Part shown: positions 33,979-43,152 of the stretch, piece after piece
Position numbering within the stretch: the first letter of the stretch is position 1
How the letters are laid out: the number at the start of each line of letters is the position of its first letter
Source of the DNA: Pseudarthrobacter sp. NBSH8
Lineage (GTDB): Bacteria; Actinomycetota; Actinomycetes; Actinomycetales; Micrococcaceae
Direction of reading: 5' to 3'
DNA length: 64,000 nt
NCBI RefSeq assembly: GCF_014217545.1
Contig: NZ_CP043178.1
Span: 3,782,001 to 3,846,000 of the forward strand
Made by a program: the position numbers and the translations under genes
The notes under the pieces: generated by a model
What the model was told of the DNA's origin: nothing
Database searches by the model: none
What the model saw: only the letters and a program-made list of their open reading frames with translations

Positions 33979-36900
33979 CTAGATCAGTGACGCCGAGAGG
34001 TGGTTCGGGGTGCCGAACCGGTGGGCCGTAATGCTGATGGCCTGCTCGTGCAGGAACGGCAACAGCTCCACCCGCCCGGCCTCCGTGACCGCGTGGGCGT
34101 AGATCGCCAGGTCCGGACGCCCGTCCGTGGCCTCGGCGAGGGCTTTGGCGTCCCCGCCGATCAGGCGGATCCGCGCCCCGGCCAGTTTGCCCGCCGCGGC
34201 GAGGCGGGCCGCCGAAGCCAGCCAACCGGCGTCGGACTCCACCGTGACGTTGATGTCCAGCCCGGTAAGCACGGCGCGCAGCTGGGCGGGAAGGTCGACG
34301 GCGGTGGAGACGGTGAGTGCCGAACCGGCCAGGACGCCGGCCGCCACGGTCCGCGCCAGGTGGGCCAGTGGGGCACCTTCGGAGAGCCGCACGGTGACCG
34401 GCAGCGCACGGTAGCGGAAGATGTTCCGCTCCGCACTCAGTCCGGAAACGTCCTGGGCGTTGCCGAACTCCTCGTCCCAGGCCAGGGCATCAGACTCCAG
34501 GGAGCGCTGGAGCGACTCGCGCTCCGCCGGATCCAGGGCCTCCGCGGCGGCATTCAGGATGCGGCCGACGCCCGCATTGGTGACACTTGCCGCGGCTGCG
34601 GCTTCCGCACTAACCCAGTAGCCGAGGCCGGTCAGATAGTTGGGTCCGCCTGCCTTGGTCCCGGCCCCGACGGCGGATTTCTTCCAGCCGCCGAACGGCT
34701 GGCGCTGCACGATGGCGCCGGTGATGCCGCGGTTCACATAGAGGTTTCCGGCCTGGATGGAGTCCAGCCAGGTGCCGAGCTCGTCCGGGTCCAGGGCATG
34801 CAGGCCGGCGGTGAGGCCGTACTCGACCTGGTTCTGGATCTCGATGGCCTCCTCCAGCGTGTCAGCGGTCATGACGCCCAGGACCGGTCCGAAGAATTCA
34901 GTGAGGTGGACGTAGGATCCGCGGCGCACGCCGTAGCGCACGCCCGGGCTCCAGAGACGGCCCGTATCGTCCAGCTTGCGCGGTTCCACAGCCCAGGTTT
35001 CGCCCTCGCCCAGGGTGGTGAGGGCGTTGAGCAGCTTGCCGTTTGCGGGCTCGATGATGGGGCCCATCTGGCTGGTGGGGTCCTGCGGGTAGCCCACCTT
35101 CAGCGAGGTGACGGCATCAACCAGCTGGTTGTGGAATCGCTTCGATTTAGCAACAGTGCCCACCAGGATCACCAGGGAGGCGGCGGAGCACTTCTGGCCG
35201 GCGTGGCCGAACGCGGAATACGCCACGTCCTTCGCGGCCAGGTCCAGGTCCGCACTCGGCGTGACGATGATGGCGTTCTTGCCGCTCGTCTCGGCCAGCA
35301 GCGGAAGGTCCTTGCGGAAGGAGCGGAACAGCTCTGCCGTCTCGTAGCCGCCGGTGAGGATCACGCGGTCCACTGCGGGGTGCGAGATCAGCTGCTGACC
35401 GAGCTCACGCTCGCCGAGCTGGACCATGGTCAGCACGTCGCGCGGGATGCCGGCTTCCCACAGTGCTTCGATCATCACGGCGCCGCTGCGGCGGGCCTGC
35501 TTGGCGGGTTTGATCACGACGGCGGAGCCGGCGGCGAGTGCCGCGAGGGTGGACCCTGCCGGGATGGCGACCGGGAAGTTCCACGGCGGGGTCACCACGG
35601 TGAGCTCGGCCGGGACGAACGTGGCGCCGTCGACCTTTTCCAGCTTCCGGGCGGACTCGGCGTAGTAGTGGGCAAAGTCCACGGCTTCGCTGACCTCGGG
35701 ATCGCCCTGGTCGAGGGTTTTGCCGGTTTCGCTGGCCATGACCTCCAGGAGGTCGGCGCGGCGGGCTTCGAGGACGTCGCCGGCGCGGTGCAGGATCTCG
35801 GCGCGCTCGTCGCCGGTCAGGGCACCCCAGGCCTTGCCCTTCTCGACGGCGGTGGCGATGACGGCGTTCAGGGTCGCCTCGTCGTTGATCGTGGCGGCCT
35901 CGACGGCGGCGTTGCCCAGCGCGGAGCCTGCCACTCGGCCCAGGATGGCACGGCCCCAGTCGCGGTTGGCGGGCAGCGACGGATCGGTGTCCGCGGTGTT
36001 CTCGAACGAGTCGTGCGGCATCGGCGCGGCCGGGAGGGCGCGGTTCTGCCGGCGGTTCGGGCCCGGGACCTCGCCGTCGAGCGTGGCGAGGGAGGCGAGG
36101 AAGCGCTGCTTCTCACGCTCGAAAAGGGATTCGTTCTCGCTGAGTTCGAACACCGCGGACATGAAGTTGTCCTGGCTGGCGCCCTCTTCGAGGCGGCGGA
36201 TCAGGTAGGCGATGGCGACGTCGAACTCGGCGGGGTGCACCACGGGGGTGTAGAGCAGGAGCGATCCGACGTCCTTCTTGACGGCTTCAGCCTGACCCTG
36301 CGCCATGCCCAGCAGCATCTCGAATTCGATGCCGGATTCCACGCCGCGCTGCTTGGCGAGCAGCCAGGCGAATGCGATGTCGAAGAGGTTGTGGCCGGCC
36401 ACGCCGATCCGGACGTTGTTGATCCGGTCCGGGTGCAGCGAGTAGTTGATGACGCGCTTGTAGTTGGTGTCCGAATCCTGCTTGGTGTGCCAGGTGGCCA
36501 GCGGCCAGTCGTGCAGCGAGGCTTCGACGTGTTCCATGGGCAGGTTGGCGCCCTTGACCACGCGGACCTTGATGGCGGCACCGCCGTTGGCGCGGCGCTC
36601 GGTGGCCCAGTCCTGGAGGCGGATCATGGCGGCGAGGGCGTCCGGGAGGTAGGCCTGCAGCACAATTCCGGCCTCGAGGTTCTTGAACTCGGGCTTGTCC
36701 AGGATCCTGGTGAAGACCGCGATGGTCATGTCCAGGTCCTTGTATTCCTCCATGTCCAGGTTGATGAACTTGGCGTTCTTCCCGGCGCCGGCGAAGGACG
36801 CGGCCTTGGTGAACAGCGGCGTGAGCTTCTCGACGACGTGCTCCACGGCCTCGTCGAATGCCCAGGCGGAGTGCGGGGCCACGGTGGAGGAAACCTTGAT

Positions 36901-37497
36901 GGAGACGTAGTCCACGTCCGGGCGGGCCAGGAGCGTGTGGGTTCCCGCGAGCCGCCGGGACGCCTCGTGTTCGCCCAGGACGGCCTCGCCGAGGAGGTTC
37001 ACGTTGAGCTTGATGCCGTCCTTGCGGATCTTGGCGATGGCCGGGCCCAGCTTGGCGTCGGTGGCGTCAACGATCAGGTGGCCCACCATTTCGCGGAGCA
37101 CACGGCGGGCGATCGGGATGACAACCTGCGGCAGGACCGGGGCCATGGTGCCGCCGAGGCGGACGGCACTACGCATGTACCAGGGCAGGAACGCCGGGAC
37201 CTTGGGCGCCAGTGCGGCGAGGTTGCGGGCAGCCACATGGAGGTCTTCCGGGCGGACCACGCCGTCCACGAAGCCCACGGTGAAGTCCAGTCCGTTCGGA
37301 TCCTTCAGCACACCGGCGAGCTGTTCAGCGGAGGCATCCACGGGGACCTTGGCGGCTTCCGTCAACCAGCGGCGCACCAGCCCGATTGCTTCCCCGGCCA
37401 AGGCCTGGGCTTCGGGCACGTGGGACGTGGCTGCAACGGCCGGTTCGGTGGCCGTATTCCCGGTGAAAGCGCCGGGCTCCGTTGAAATGTTGATCAT
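33979..37497 (-). CDS. putA: Bifunctional proline dehydrogenase / glutamate-semialdehyde dehydrogenase
   Basis: 1172 residues. The N-terminal FAD-dependent proline dehydrogenase barrel contains FINLDMEEYKDLDMT, VRVVKGANLPMEHVE and YSLHPDRINNVRIGVAGHN. The middle aldehyde dehydrogenase domain holds TPPWNFPVAIPAGSTLAAL, LLAETSGKNAIIVTPSADLD and the catalytic cysteine in FGHAGQKCSAASLV. A C-terminal domain of about 180 residues follows. There is no N-terminal ribbon-helix-helix, so it is an enzyme only, not an autorepressor. It converts proline to glutamate. The ATG at 37497 is preferred; a GTG four codons upstream is possible. The downstream half of the locus (permease, LysR) suggests coordinated amino-acid use. 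Confidence 0.95.
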   Translation of the reverse strand: MINISTEPGAFTGNTATEPAVAATSHVPEAQALAGEAIGLVRRWLTEAAKVPVDASAEQLAGVLKDPNGLDFTVGFVDGVVRPEDLHVAARNLAALAPKVPAFLPWYMRSAVRLGGTMAPVLPQVVIPIARRVLREMVGHLIVDATDAKLGPAIAKIRKDGIKLNVNLLGEAVLGEHEASRRLAGTHTLLARPDVDYVSIKVSSTVAPHSAWAFDEAVEHVVEKLTPLFTKAASFAGAGKNAKFINLDMEEYKDLDMTIAVFTRILDKPEFKNLEAGIVLQAYLPDALAAMIRLQDWATERRANGGAAIKVRVVKGANLPMEHVEASLHDWPLATWHTKQDSDTNYKRVINYSLHPDRINNVRIGVAGHNLFDIAFAWLLAKQRGVESGIEFEMLLGMAQGQAEAVKKDVGSLLLYTPVVHPAEFDVAIAYLIRRLEEGASQDNFMSAVFELSENESLFEREKQRFLASLATLDGEVPGPNRRQNRALPAAPMPHDSFENTADTDPSLPANRDWGRAILGRVAGSALGNAAVEAATINDEATLNAVIATAVEKGKAWGALTGDERAEILHRAGDVLEARRADLLEVMASETGKTLDQGDPEVSEAVDFAHYYAESARKLEKVDGATFVPAELTVVTPPWNFPVAIPAGSTLAALAAGSAVVIKPAKQARRSGAVMIEALWEAGIPRDVLTMVQLGERELGQQLISHPAVDRVILTGGYETAELFRSFRKDLPLLAETSGKNAIIVTPSADLDLAAKDVAYSAFGHAGQKCSAASLVILVGTVAKSKRFHNQLVDAVTSLKVGYPQDPTSQMGPIIEPANGKLLNALTTLGEGETWAVEPRKLDDTGRLWSPGVRYGVRRGSYVHLTEFFGPVLGVMTADTLEEAIEIQNQVEYGLTAGLHALDPDELGTWLDSIQAGNLYVNRGITGAIVQRQPFGGWKKSAVGAGTKAGGPNYLTGLGYWVSAEAAAAASVTNAGVGRILNAAAEALDPAERESLQRSLESDALAWDEEFGNAQDVSGLSAERNIFRYRALPVTVRLSEGAPLAHLARTVAAGVLAGSALTVSTAVDLPAQLRAVLTGLDINVTVESDAGWLASAARLAAAGKLAGARIRLIGGDAKALAEATDGRPDLAIYAHAVTEAGRVELLPFLHEQAISITAHRFGTPNHLSASLI

Positions 37498-37507
37498 ATC
37501 TAACACT

Positions 37508-37538
37508 CGTTCTTTCCGTTGGTGAGGTCGTTCTTTCC
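37508..37538. other. Direct repeat upstream of putA
   Basis: CGTTCTTTCC occurs at 37508-37517 and again at 37529-37538, two helical turns apart (21 bases), immediately upstream of putA. The spacing suits a regulator that binds on one DNA face, but the role is inferred. Confidence 0.4.
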
Positions 37539-37651
37539 ACCAGTATGATCTTCCGGTCACGTAAGATAAAGCGACGTTTTCTGAGCAATACAGGTTAGAA
37601 AAATCAATGCTTTTAATGGCCGTCCGAACGGTCAGGAAATAGCCACATTTT

Positions 37652-37785
37652 GGGCAACCCTCTCGCGCTTAACGCGGGTTTTCGGGCAACCCTCTCTCAC
37701 TTCCTGAAAAACGGACGAACCCTCCCCCACAGGACGTGAGAGAGGGTTCGTCGTTCGCGCCCCGAAAGTGAGAGAGCGTCAGGGT
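37652..37785. repeat. Compound palindromic repeat, family D
   Basis: GGGCAACCCTCTC occurs twice in direct orientation (37652-37664 and 37684-37696). The second copy begins a stem whose partner, rich in GTGAGAG and ending CAGGGTTG, lies at about 37765-37785. Inside it ACGAACCCTC (37715-37724) pairs perfectly with GAGGGTTCGT (37742-37751). The element fills much of the 307-base gap between putA and the permease stop. No other copy was noticed in this window. Confidence 0.75.
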
Positions 37786-37804
37786 TGGGCTGGGAGGCCG
37801 GGGG

Positions 37805-39268
37805 TCAGCCGAGGGGCCGGTGCATTTCCACGGCTTCCTCGTGCCGGGGACTGTCAGGGTTCATCAGCGAGTGCTTACGGCCGTAGCCGAAGTAGATGAC
37901 CAGGCCAATGACGAGCCAGACGCTGAAACGCAGCCACGTCTCCCAGTGCAGCTGAAACATCAGGAATCCGGACGCCAGGACGCCGAAGGCCGGAACAAGC
38001 GGCATCAGGGGCAGCCGGAAGGTGCGTGGTGCGTCAGGCTTCTTGTAGCGGAACACGATCACCGAGAAGCAGACGACGACGAACGCGGCCAGGATGCCGA
38101 TGTTGGTCAGGTCGGCGACTGCCTTGATCGGGAACACGCCGGCCAGCAGGGCGGAAGCGATGCCGGCAATCCAGGTGACGCGCTGGGGAGTGCCGTGGCG
38201 GTCCGTCTTGGCGAACCAGCCAGGGAGCAAACCGTCGCGGCTCATCGAGAACCAGACACGGGTGACGCCGAGCAGGAAGGTGAGCATCACCGTCAGGATG
38301 GACAACACGGCAAAGACCGAGATGATCGTGGCGATGACCGGCAGTCCCACCCCGTTGAACGCGGAGGCGAAACCGGCTTTGGGGTCGATGTCCTGGTAGT
38401 TCTGCATGCCGGTGAGTACCAGGGTGGCGGCGACGTACAGGAGCATCGCGATGATGAGGGACATGATGATGGCCTTCGGCATGTGCTTCTTGCCGTCGGT
38501 CGCCTCTTCCGCGGCGGTACTCATGGCGTCGTAACCGAAGACGGCGAAGAACACCGTGGCCGCGCCCGCTACAACCGGGCCGAAGCCGCTGGGCATAAAC
38601 GGGTTGTAGTTGCCCGTATCGATGTAAAAGATGCCGAGACCGATGATGAACAGGATCAGGACTACCTTGATTCCGACGGCCACGAGTTCGAAGCGGCCGA
38701 ACGTCTTTGTGCCTCGGGACAGGATCCAGGTCACGAGCAGGCAAACCGCGATCGCCGGGATGTTGACGATACCGCCAGTTCCCTCGTCCGGAGTCGCGGT
38801 CATCCAGGCGGGCATATGGATGCCAATGCCGGTCAGAAACGCGTCGAAGTAGCCGGATATGCCGATGGCCACTACTGCCACAATCGCGATGTACTCGAGC
38901 AGCAGATCCCAGCCAATGAACCAACCAATGATCTCGCCGAGCGCCACGTAGCCGTACGTGTAGGCCGAGCCCGCCCGAGGGATCATGCCGGCGAATTCCG
39001 CGTAGGACAGCGCGGCCGCCGCGCTGGCGAGGCCGGCGATCAGGAAGGAAAACAGCACCGCCGGGCCGACGCCGGGGTTGTCTCCGCTACCGGCAGCCAC
39101 CAGCCCGGCCAGGGAGAAAATACCGACGCCGATGATCCCGCCGACGCCGATGGCCGTCAGTTGCCAGAGCCCGAGGCTCTTGAACAATCCGCTGTGTTTG
39201 TTCTCTTCTTCGATGTCGTCAATGGGCTTGCGCCTCATGATCGACTGGGTCAAATCTTTAGGGCTCAT
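37805..39268 (-). CDS. APC-family amino-acid permease
   Basis: 487 residues with about 12 membrane segments. The family signature LTAIGVGGIIGVGIFSLAG lies near residue 38, and FSFLIAGLASAAAALSYAEF and PRAGSAYTYGYVALGE follow. These resemble the cationic amino-acid transporter branch (YfnA/CAT-like). The ATG at 39268 has an AGGAG seven bases upstream; longer readings are rejected. It is divergent from a LysR gene 153 bases away and located next to putA, so it may import proline or a related amino acid; substrate is inferred. Confidence 0.88.
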   Translation of the reverse strand: MSPKDLTQSIMRRKPIDDIEEENKHSGLFKSLGLWQLTAIGVGGIIGVGIFSLAGLVAAGSGDNPGVGPAVLFSFLIAGLASAAAALSYAEFAGMIPRAGSAYTYGYVALGEIIGWFIGWDLLLEYIAIVAVVAIGISGYFDAFLTGIGIHMPAWMTATPDEGTGGIVNIPAIAVCLLVTWILSRGTKTFGRFELVAVGIKVVLILFIIGLGIFYIDTGNYNPFMPSGFGPVVAGAATVFFAVFGYDAMSTAAEEATDGKKHMPKAIIMSLIIAMLLYVAATLVLTGMQNYQDIDPKAGFASAFNGVGLPVIATIISVFAVLSILTVMLTFLLGVTRVWFSMSRDGLLPGWFAKTDRHGTPQRVTWIAGIASALLAGVFPIKAVADLTNIGILAAFVVVCFSVIVFRYKKPDAPRTFRLPLMPLVPAFGVLASGFLMFQLHWETWLRFSVWLVIGLVIYFGYGRKHSLMNPDSPRHEEAVEMHRPLG

Positions 39269-39364
39269 CAAGGACTCCTGCGTGGGGTGCGGCCCCATCG
39301 CGGCGCCCCGGAAGAGGCTGTGACAGGGGTGACTCAGGTACACCAGTATGCAAGCGCAATTGCG

Positions 39365-39387
39365 TTAGATAAAGTGACTACTTCTAA
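39365..39387. promoter_or_regulatory. Candidate LysR-type operator
   Basis: TTAGA (39365-39369) and TCTAA (39383-39387) form a dyad with a 13-base spacer, and CTAA/TTAG repeats continue to about 39401. The site lies between the divergent permease and LysR genes, as expected for autoregulated LysR control. Confidence 0.5.
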
Positions 39388-39421
39388 CCAATATCCATTA
39401 GATTCATCAAGGAATATTGCC

Positions 39422-40348
39422 ATGCTCGATGTCCGTCGCCTGCGGCTTCTCCGCGAACTGAAGATCCGGGGCACCCTGGCGGAGGTGGCGGAGGCACTGC
39501 AGTACAGCCCGTCGTCGGTCTCCCAGCAGCTGGCCCTGCTGGAAAAGGAAGTGGGCGTGGAGCTGCTCCGGAAAACGGGGCGCCGCGTGCAGCTGACGCC
39601 CCAGGCCGAAGTCCTGGTGGCCCACACCGGCCAGCTGCTCGAAACCCTGGAGCAGGCGGAAGCGGACCTGGCGGCGTCGCTGACCACTGTCACGGGAACG
39701 GTCCGGATTGCGGTGTTCCAGTCCGCGGCCCTGGCGTTGATGCCGGACACGCTCACGCGGATGACGGCGGAATACCCGGAGGTCCGGATCGAAATGATCC
39801 AGCGCGAACCGGAAACGGCGCTGCACGAGACGTGGGCGCGCGATTTTGACCTGGTCATCGCCGAACAGTATCCGGGCCATGCCGCCCCGCGGTACCCGGA
39901 ACTGGACCGCATCAAGTTGACCACTGACGCGATCCGACTGGCCGTTCCGCCGGCGGATTCCAGCCGGCCGCCCATAACGTCGCTGGAAGACACTGCCGCA
40001 CTGCCATGGGTTATGGAGCCCCGCGGTGCAGCCTCCCGGCACTGGGCGGAGCAGGCCTGCCGGAGTACGGGATTCGAGCCCGACGTGCGCTTCGAGACAG
40101 CGGACCTGCAGGCGCAAATCCGGCTGATTGAGTCCGGAAATGCCGTGGGGCTGATGCCGGACCTCGTCTGGACGGGGCGGGGCACCACCGCCCGGCTGCT
40201 GGATCTGCCGGGGCATCCGCGCCGGACCGTGTTCACGTCGGTGCGACGCGCCAGCGCGCAGCGGCCCGCCATCCTCGCCGCCCGCGAGACGCTGGCAGCC
40301 ACTGCCATCTCAGTAGCAAGGACGGACGACGGCGGCGCGTCCGGGTAG
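39422..40348 (+). CDS. LysR-family transcriptional regulator
   Basis: 308 residues. The N-terminal HTH reads DVRRLRLLRELKIRGTLAEV followed by ALQYSPSSVSQQLALLEKEV. The effector domain contains VRIAVFQSAALALMPDTL and RDFDLVIAEQYPGH. The ATG at 39422 starts directly at the HTH; readings that begin before it cross the opposite-strand permease and are artefacts. Divergence from the permease suggests control of that gene and perhaps of putA. Confidence 0.9.
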   Translation: MLDVRRLRLLRELKIRGTLAEVAEALQYSPSSVSQQLALLEKEVGVELLRKTGRRVQLTPQAEVLVAHTGQLLETLEQAEADLAASLTTVTGTVRIAVFQSAALALMPDTLTRMTAEYPEVRIEMIQREPETALHETWARDFDLVIAEQYPGHAAPRYPELDRIKLTTDAIRLAVPPADSSRPPITSLEDTAALPWVMEPRGAASRHWAEQACRSTGFEPDVRFETADLQAQIRLIESGNAVGLMPDLVWTGRGTTARLLDLPGHPRRTVFTSVRRASAQRPAILAARETLAATAISVARTDDGGASG

Positions 40349-40455
40349 GTGCCGGATCGCCCGGTCACGTTCCGGGCGGGTGCTCGGGCAGCCTCCGGGG
40401 CCATGTTCAGTACGTCACAGCGCGATCCGGGAGCCGGCGTTAGACTGGGCGGGTT

Positions 40456-40881
40456 ATGAATCGCACAATGTTCAAGTCCAAAATTCACCGGGCCACCGTC
40501 ACACACGCCGACCTGCACTACGTAGGATCGGTCACCGTTGACCTGGACCTGCTGGATGCTGCCGATATCCTTCCCGGTGAGCTCGTGGCCATCGTTGATG
40601 TGACCAACGGTGCGCGCCTGGAGACCTATACCATCGCCGGCGAGCGCGGCTCCGGTGTCATTGGCATCAACGGCCCGGCCGCGCACCTGGTGCATGAAAA
40701 TGACGTAGTCATCCTCATCACCTACGCGGCCATGACCACCGAGGAAGCCCGGGCCTATGAGCCCCGCGTGGTCCACGTGGACCAGGACAACAGGATCATC
40801 CAGCTTGGCAATGACCCCGCCGAGGGCCTCACGCCGGGCCTGATGCGCCCGCCGTTCGCCCTTAACAACGCCGCCCTGTAG
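40456..40881 (+). CDS. panD: Aspartate 1-decarboxylase proenzyme
   Basis: 141 residues. The self-cleavage site is Gly24-Ser25 in [10 protein letters not shown]; the serine becomes the pyruvoyl group. Further signatures are [22 protein letters not shown] [12 protein letters not shown], and [19 protein letters not shown]. It makes beta-alanine for pantothenate and CoA. The length agrees with the actinobacterial form. It is followed on the same strand by an AEC transporter gene 51 bases away. Confidence 0.96.
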   Translation: MNRTMFKSKIHRATVTHADLHYVGSVTVDLDLLDAADILPGELVAIVDVTNGARLETYTIAGERGSGVIGINGPAAHLVHENDVVILITYAAMTTEEARAYEPRVVHVDQDNRIIQLGNDPAEGLTPGLMRPPFALNNAAL

Positions 40882-40932
40882 CCGGAGCGTGAGTCCGGGC
40901 AGGCACCGCCGCCGTCGCCTCGGAGGCTTTTT

Positions 40933-41859
40933 TTGGTAGGGGTGCTGCAGGGCTTCTTTGTTGTCTGGTCCATCATCATGGTGGGCTGGTTCGTGGGCCG
41001 CCAACGGATCCTTGGCGACAACGCCCGCCAGGTCCTCAGTGGCCTGACATTCTTCGTGGCCAGCCCCGCCCTGCTCTTCGAGACCCTCAGCAAAGCGCAG
41101 CTGGGGGAAGTCTTCGCGGAACCGCTGCTGGTCACTGCAGTGTCCGCCGTCTGCACCGCCCTTATCTTCTTCAGCATTGTGAAGTTCGTCCTGAAGCGTG
41201 CGTTGCCGGAGGCCGTGATGTCCTCGATGGCCGCTTCCCTGGCCAACTCCGCGAACCTTGGTATCCCCATCGCCGTATACGTCCTGGGCGACGCCAGTTA
41301 TGTGGCGCCGCTGCTGATCTTCCAGCTGGCCTTTCTCACGCCGGTTTTCCTGATGATCCTGGACGCCAGCACCAGCTCGCACCGCACCACGCCCTGGGGA
41401 TTCATCCTGATGATCCTGCGGAACCCGATGATTGTTGGCTCCGGCCTGGGCCTGCTTGTGGCAGGGACAGGCTGGGACGTTCCGCCGCTGGTCCTTGAGC
41501 CCATCCACCTCATTGGCGGGGCGGCCATTCCGGCCATGCTGATTGCCTTCGGCATGAGCCTGAGCGGCAGCCGGCCTCTGCAGGCGGCCGCCGGCAGGCG
41601 CGTGGACACGCTTCTGGCCAGCGCCTTCAAACTTGTGGTCCACCCGGCCATTGCCTATGTTTTTGCCCGCTTCGCCTTGGGTGTCGAAGGCCAGGCGTTG
41701 TTCGCGGCCGTGGTGGTTGCTTCCCTCCCCACGGCGCAAAATGTCTTTGTGGCGGCCAGCCGCTATCAGACCGGCACCACCGTGGCCAAGGACACCGTCC
41801 TGATCACCACGGTGGTGGCGGTACCCGCCATGACCGGCGTCGCCCTCCTGCTTAACTGA
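40933..41859 (+). CDS. AEC-family transporter (auxin-efflux-carrier-like permease)
   Basis: 308 residues with about 10 membrane segments. The opening GVLQGFFVVWSIIMVGWFVG, the block LSGLTFFVASPALLFETLS and the central SLANSANLGIPIAVYVLGD are typical of AEC carriers. The TTG at 40933 lies six bases after CGGAGG, separated by a T-run. It is probably an organic-acid or small-metabolite transporter; substrate unknown. Confidence 0.87.
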   Translation: MVGVLQGFFVVWSIIMVGWFVGRQRILGDNARQVLSGLTFFVASPALLFETLSKAQLGEVFAEPLLVTAVSAVCTALIFFSIVKFVLKRALPEAVMSSMAASLANSANLGIPIAVYVLGDASYVAPLLIFQLAFLTPVFLMILDASTSSHRTTPWGFILMILRNPMIVGSGLGLLVAGTGWDVPPLVLEPIHLIGGAAIPAMLIAFGMSLSGSRPLQAAAGRRVDTLLASAFKLVVHPAIAYVFARFALGVEGQALFAAVVVASLPTAQNVFVAASRYQTGTTVAKDTVLITTVVAVPAMTGVALLLN

Positions 41860-41879
41860 CGTCAGACTTGAGGAGCCCT

Positions 41880-43028
41880 GTGGAAACAATCCTGGACACT
41901 GTTGTGATCGGCGGCGGAGCAATGGGCTCTGCGGCTGCCTGGGCGTTGGCCCGCCGTGGCCGGCAGGTCACGCTGCTGGAACAGTTCGGCCCCGGCCACC
42001 ACAACGGGGCATCGCACGGCAGCACCCGCAACCTGAATCCGGGATACCACCGGCCGGAGTTCGTGGCCATGCTGGTCGAGGGGCTGGCGCTATGGGAGGA
42101 ACTCGAGCAGGACAGCGGCGAACTGCTGCTCACGCGCACGGGGATCGTCAACCATGGCCCTGATCCGCGGCTCGCGCTGGTGCAAGCAGCGCTCACCGAG
42201 GCAGGCCTCCGGGCGGAGTCCCTAAGGCCGGAGGAGGCCGCCGAGCGGTGGCGCGGCATCCGCTTCGACCAGCCGGTCCTTTTCATGCCCGACGGCGGCC
42301 AGCTGAACCCCGAGGCCGCACTCCCCGTCTTCCAGCGACTCGCCGCAGCCCGCGGCGCAGAGATCCGGCACCACACCAAGGTGGTGGAGCTGAAAATCAT
42401 GGACGACGGCGTCCGGCTCACTTTGGCGGACCAAAGCCCTGTCGCCTCGGGACGGACCGAGGTGGTCACCGCCGCGCAGGCCGTGGTGACAGCCGGCGGC
42501 TGGACGGAGAAGCTGCTGTCCGGCGCGGCCGGAAGCGGAAAACTCAGAATTCCCCGGCTCACGGTCACCCAGGAGCAGCCGGCACACTTCCGCGTCGCCG
42601 ATCAAGGAGCTTTGTGGCCCGGCTTCAACCACACTCCGGGACCCGGACCTGCCTACAAGGGCTGGTATTCACCCGTCTATGGGATGCACACTCCGGGCGA
42701 AGGAATCAAGGCCGGCTGGCACGGCGTCGGTCCCGTGGTGGATCCGGACCGGCGGTCCTTCCTCCCCGAAACAGTCCAGCTCGCGGCCCTGCAGGATTAT
42801 GCCCGGACCTGGCTGCCAGGTGTGGACGCCGAGTCATTCGAGGCCATCAGCTGCACGTACACCACCACTCCGGATGAGGACTTCATCCTCGACCGGATCG
42901 GTCCGGTGGTCATCGGCGCCGGCTTCTCCGGGCACGGCTTCAAGTTCACTCCCGTGGTGGGCCGGATCCTCGCGGACCTGGCCACGGGGACCCGGGACGT
43001 CCCGCAGATCTTCTCGGCGGCCCGCTGA
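41880..43028 (+). CDS. FAD-dependent sarcosine / N-methyltryptophan oxidase-like enzyme
   Basis: 382 residues from a GTG with GAGGAG four bases upstream. The N-terminal dinucleotide fold reads VVIGGGAMGSAAAWALARRG. HGSTRNLNPGYH matches the substrate and flavin region, and CTYTTTPDEDFILDRIG carries the cysteine (C325) to which monomeric sarcosine oxidases and MTOX attach FAD covalently. VVIGAGFSGHGFKFTPVVGR closes the protein. It oxidises a secondary amine and produces hydrogen peroxide; the substrate (sarcosine, N-methyltryptophan or another N-methyl amino acid) is not resolved. It starts 20 bases after the AEC gene, so co-expression is likely. Confidence 0.88.
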   Translation: METILDTVVIGGGAMGSAAAWALARRGRQVTLLEQFGPGHHNGASHGSTRNLNPGYHRPEFVAMLVEGLALWEELEQDSGELLLTRTGIVNHGPDPRLALVQAALTEAGLRAESLRPEEAAERWRGIRFDQPVLFMPDGGQLNPEAALPVFQRLAAARGAEIRHHTKVVELKIMDDGVRLTLADQSPVASGRTEVVTAAQAVVTAGGWTEKLLSGAAGSGKLRIPRLTVTQEQPAHFRVADQGALWPGFNHTPGPGPAYKGWYSPVYGMHTPGEGIKAGWHGVGPVVDPDRRSFLPETVQLAALQDYARTWLPGVDAESFEAISCTYTTTPDEDFILDRIGPVVIGAGFSGHGFKFTPVVGRILADLATGTRDVPQIFSAAR

Positions 43029-43152
43029 TGGGGCCTGGGCTTGAAAGCCCCGTTCGACAGAACCCAGAGGCCGCCACCAACCAGCTCAGTGGCCAGCAGC
43101 CACAACACGGCGATATACCGATTGATGGCCTAGCGTCACTTATGGACCTGCC

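Noticed and set aside
34000..37485. Very long open frame antisense to putA (over 1100 codons)
   Set aside because: It mirrors the codon pattern of putA in GC-rich DNA, shows no recognisable domain, and putA on the other strand has unmistakable catalytic motifs.
37820..39421. Plus-strand open frame running through the permease into the LysR gene
   Set aside because: The sequence before 39422 is the complement of a clear APC permease; only the LysR part is real.
39334..41922. Minus-strand open frame across LysR, panD and AEC genes
   Set aside because: It covers three well-supported plus-strand genes and has no domain likeness.
43029..43152. GGGGC/GCCCC pairing after the sarcosine-oxidase-like gene
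   Set aside because: The stem is only five bases and lacks a T-run, so it is not called a terminator.
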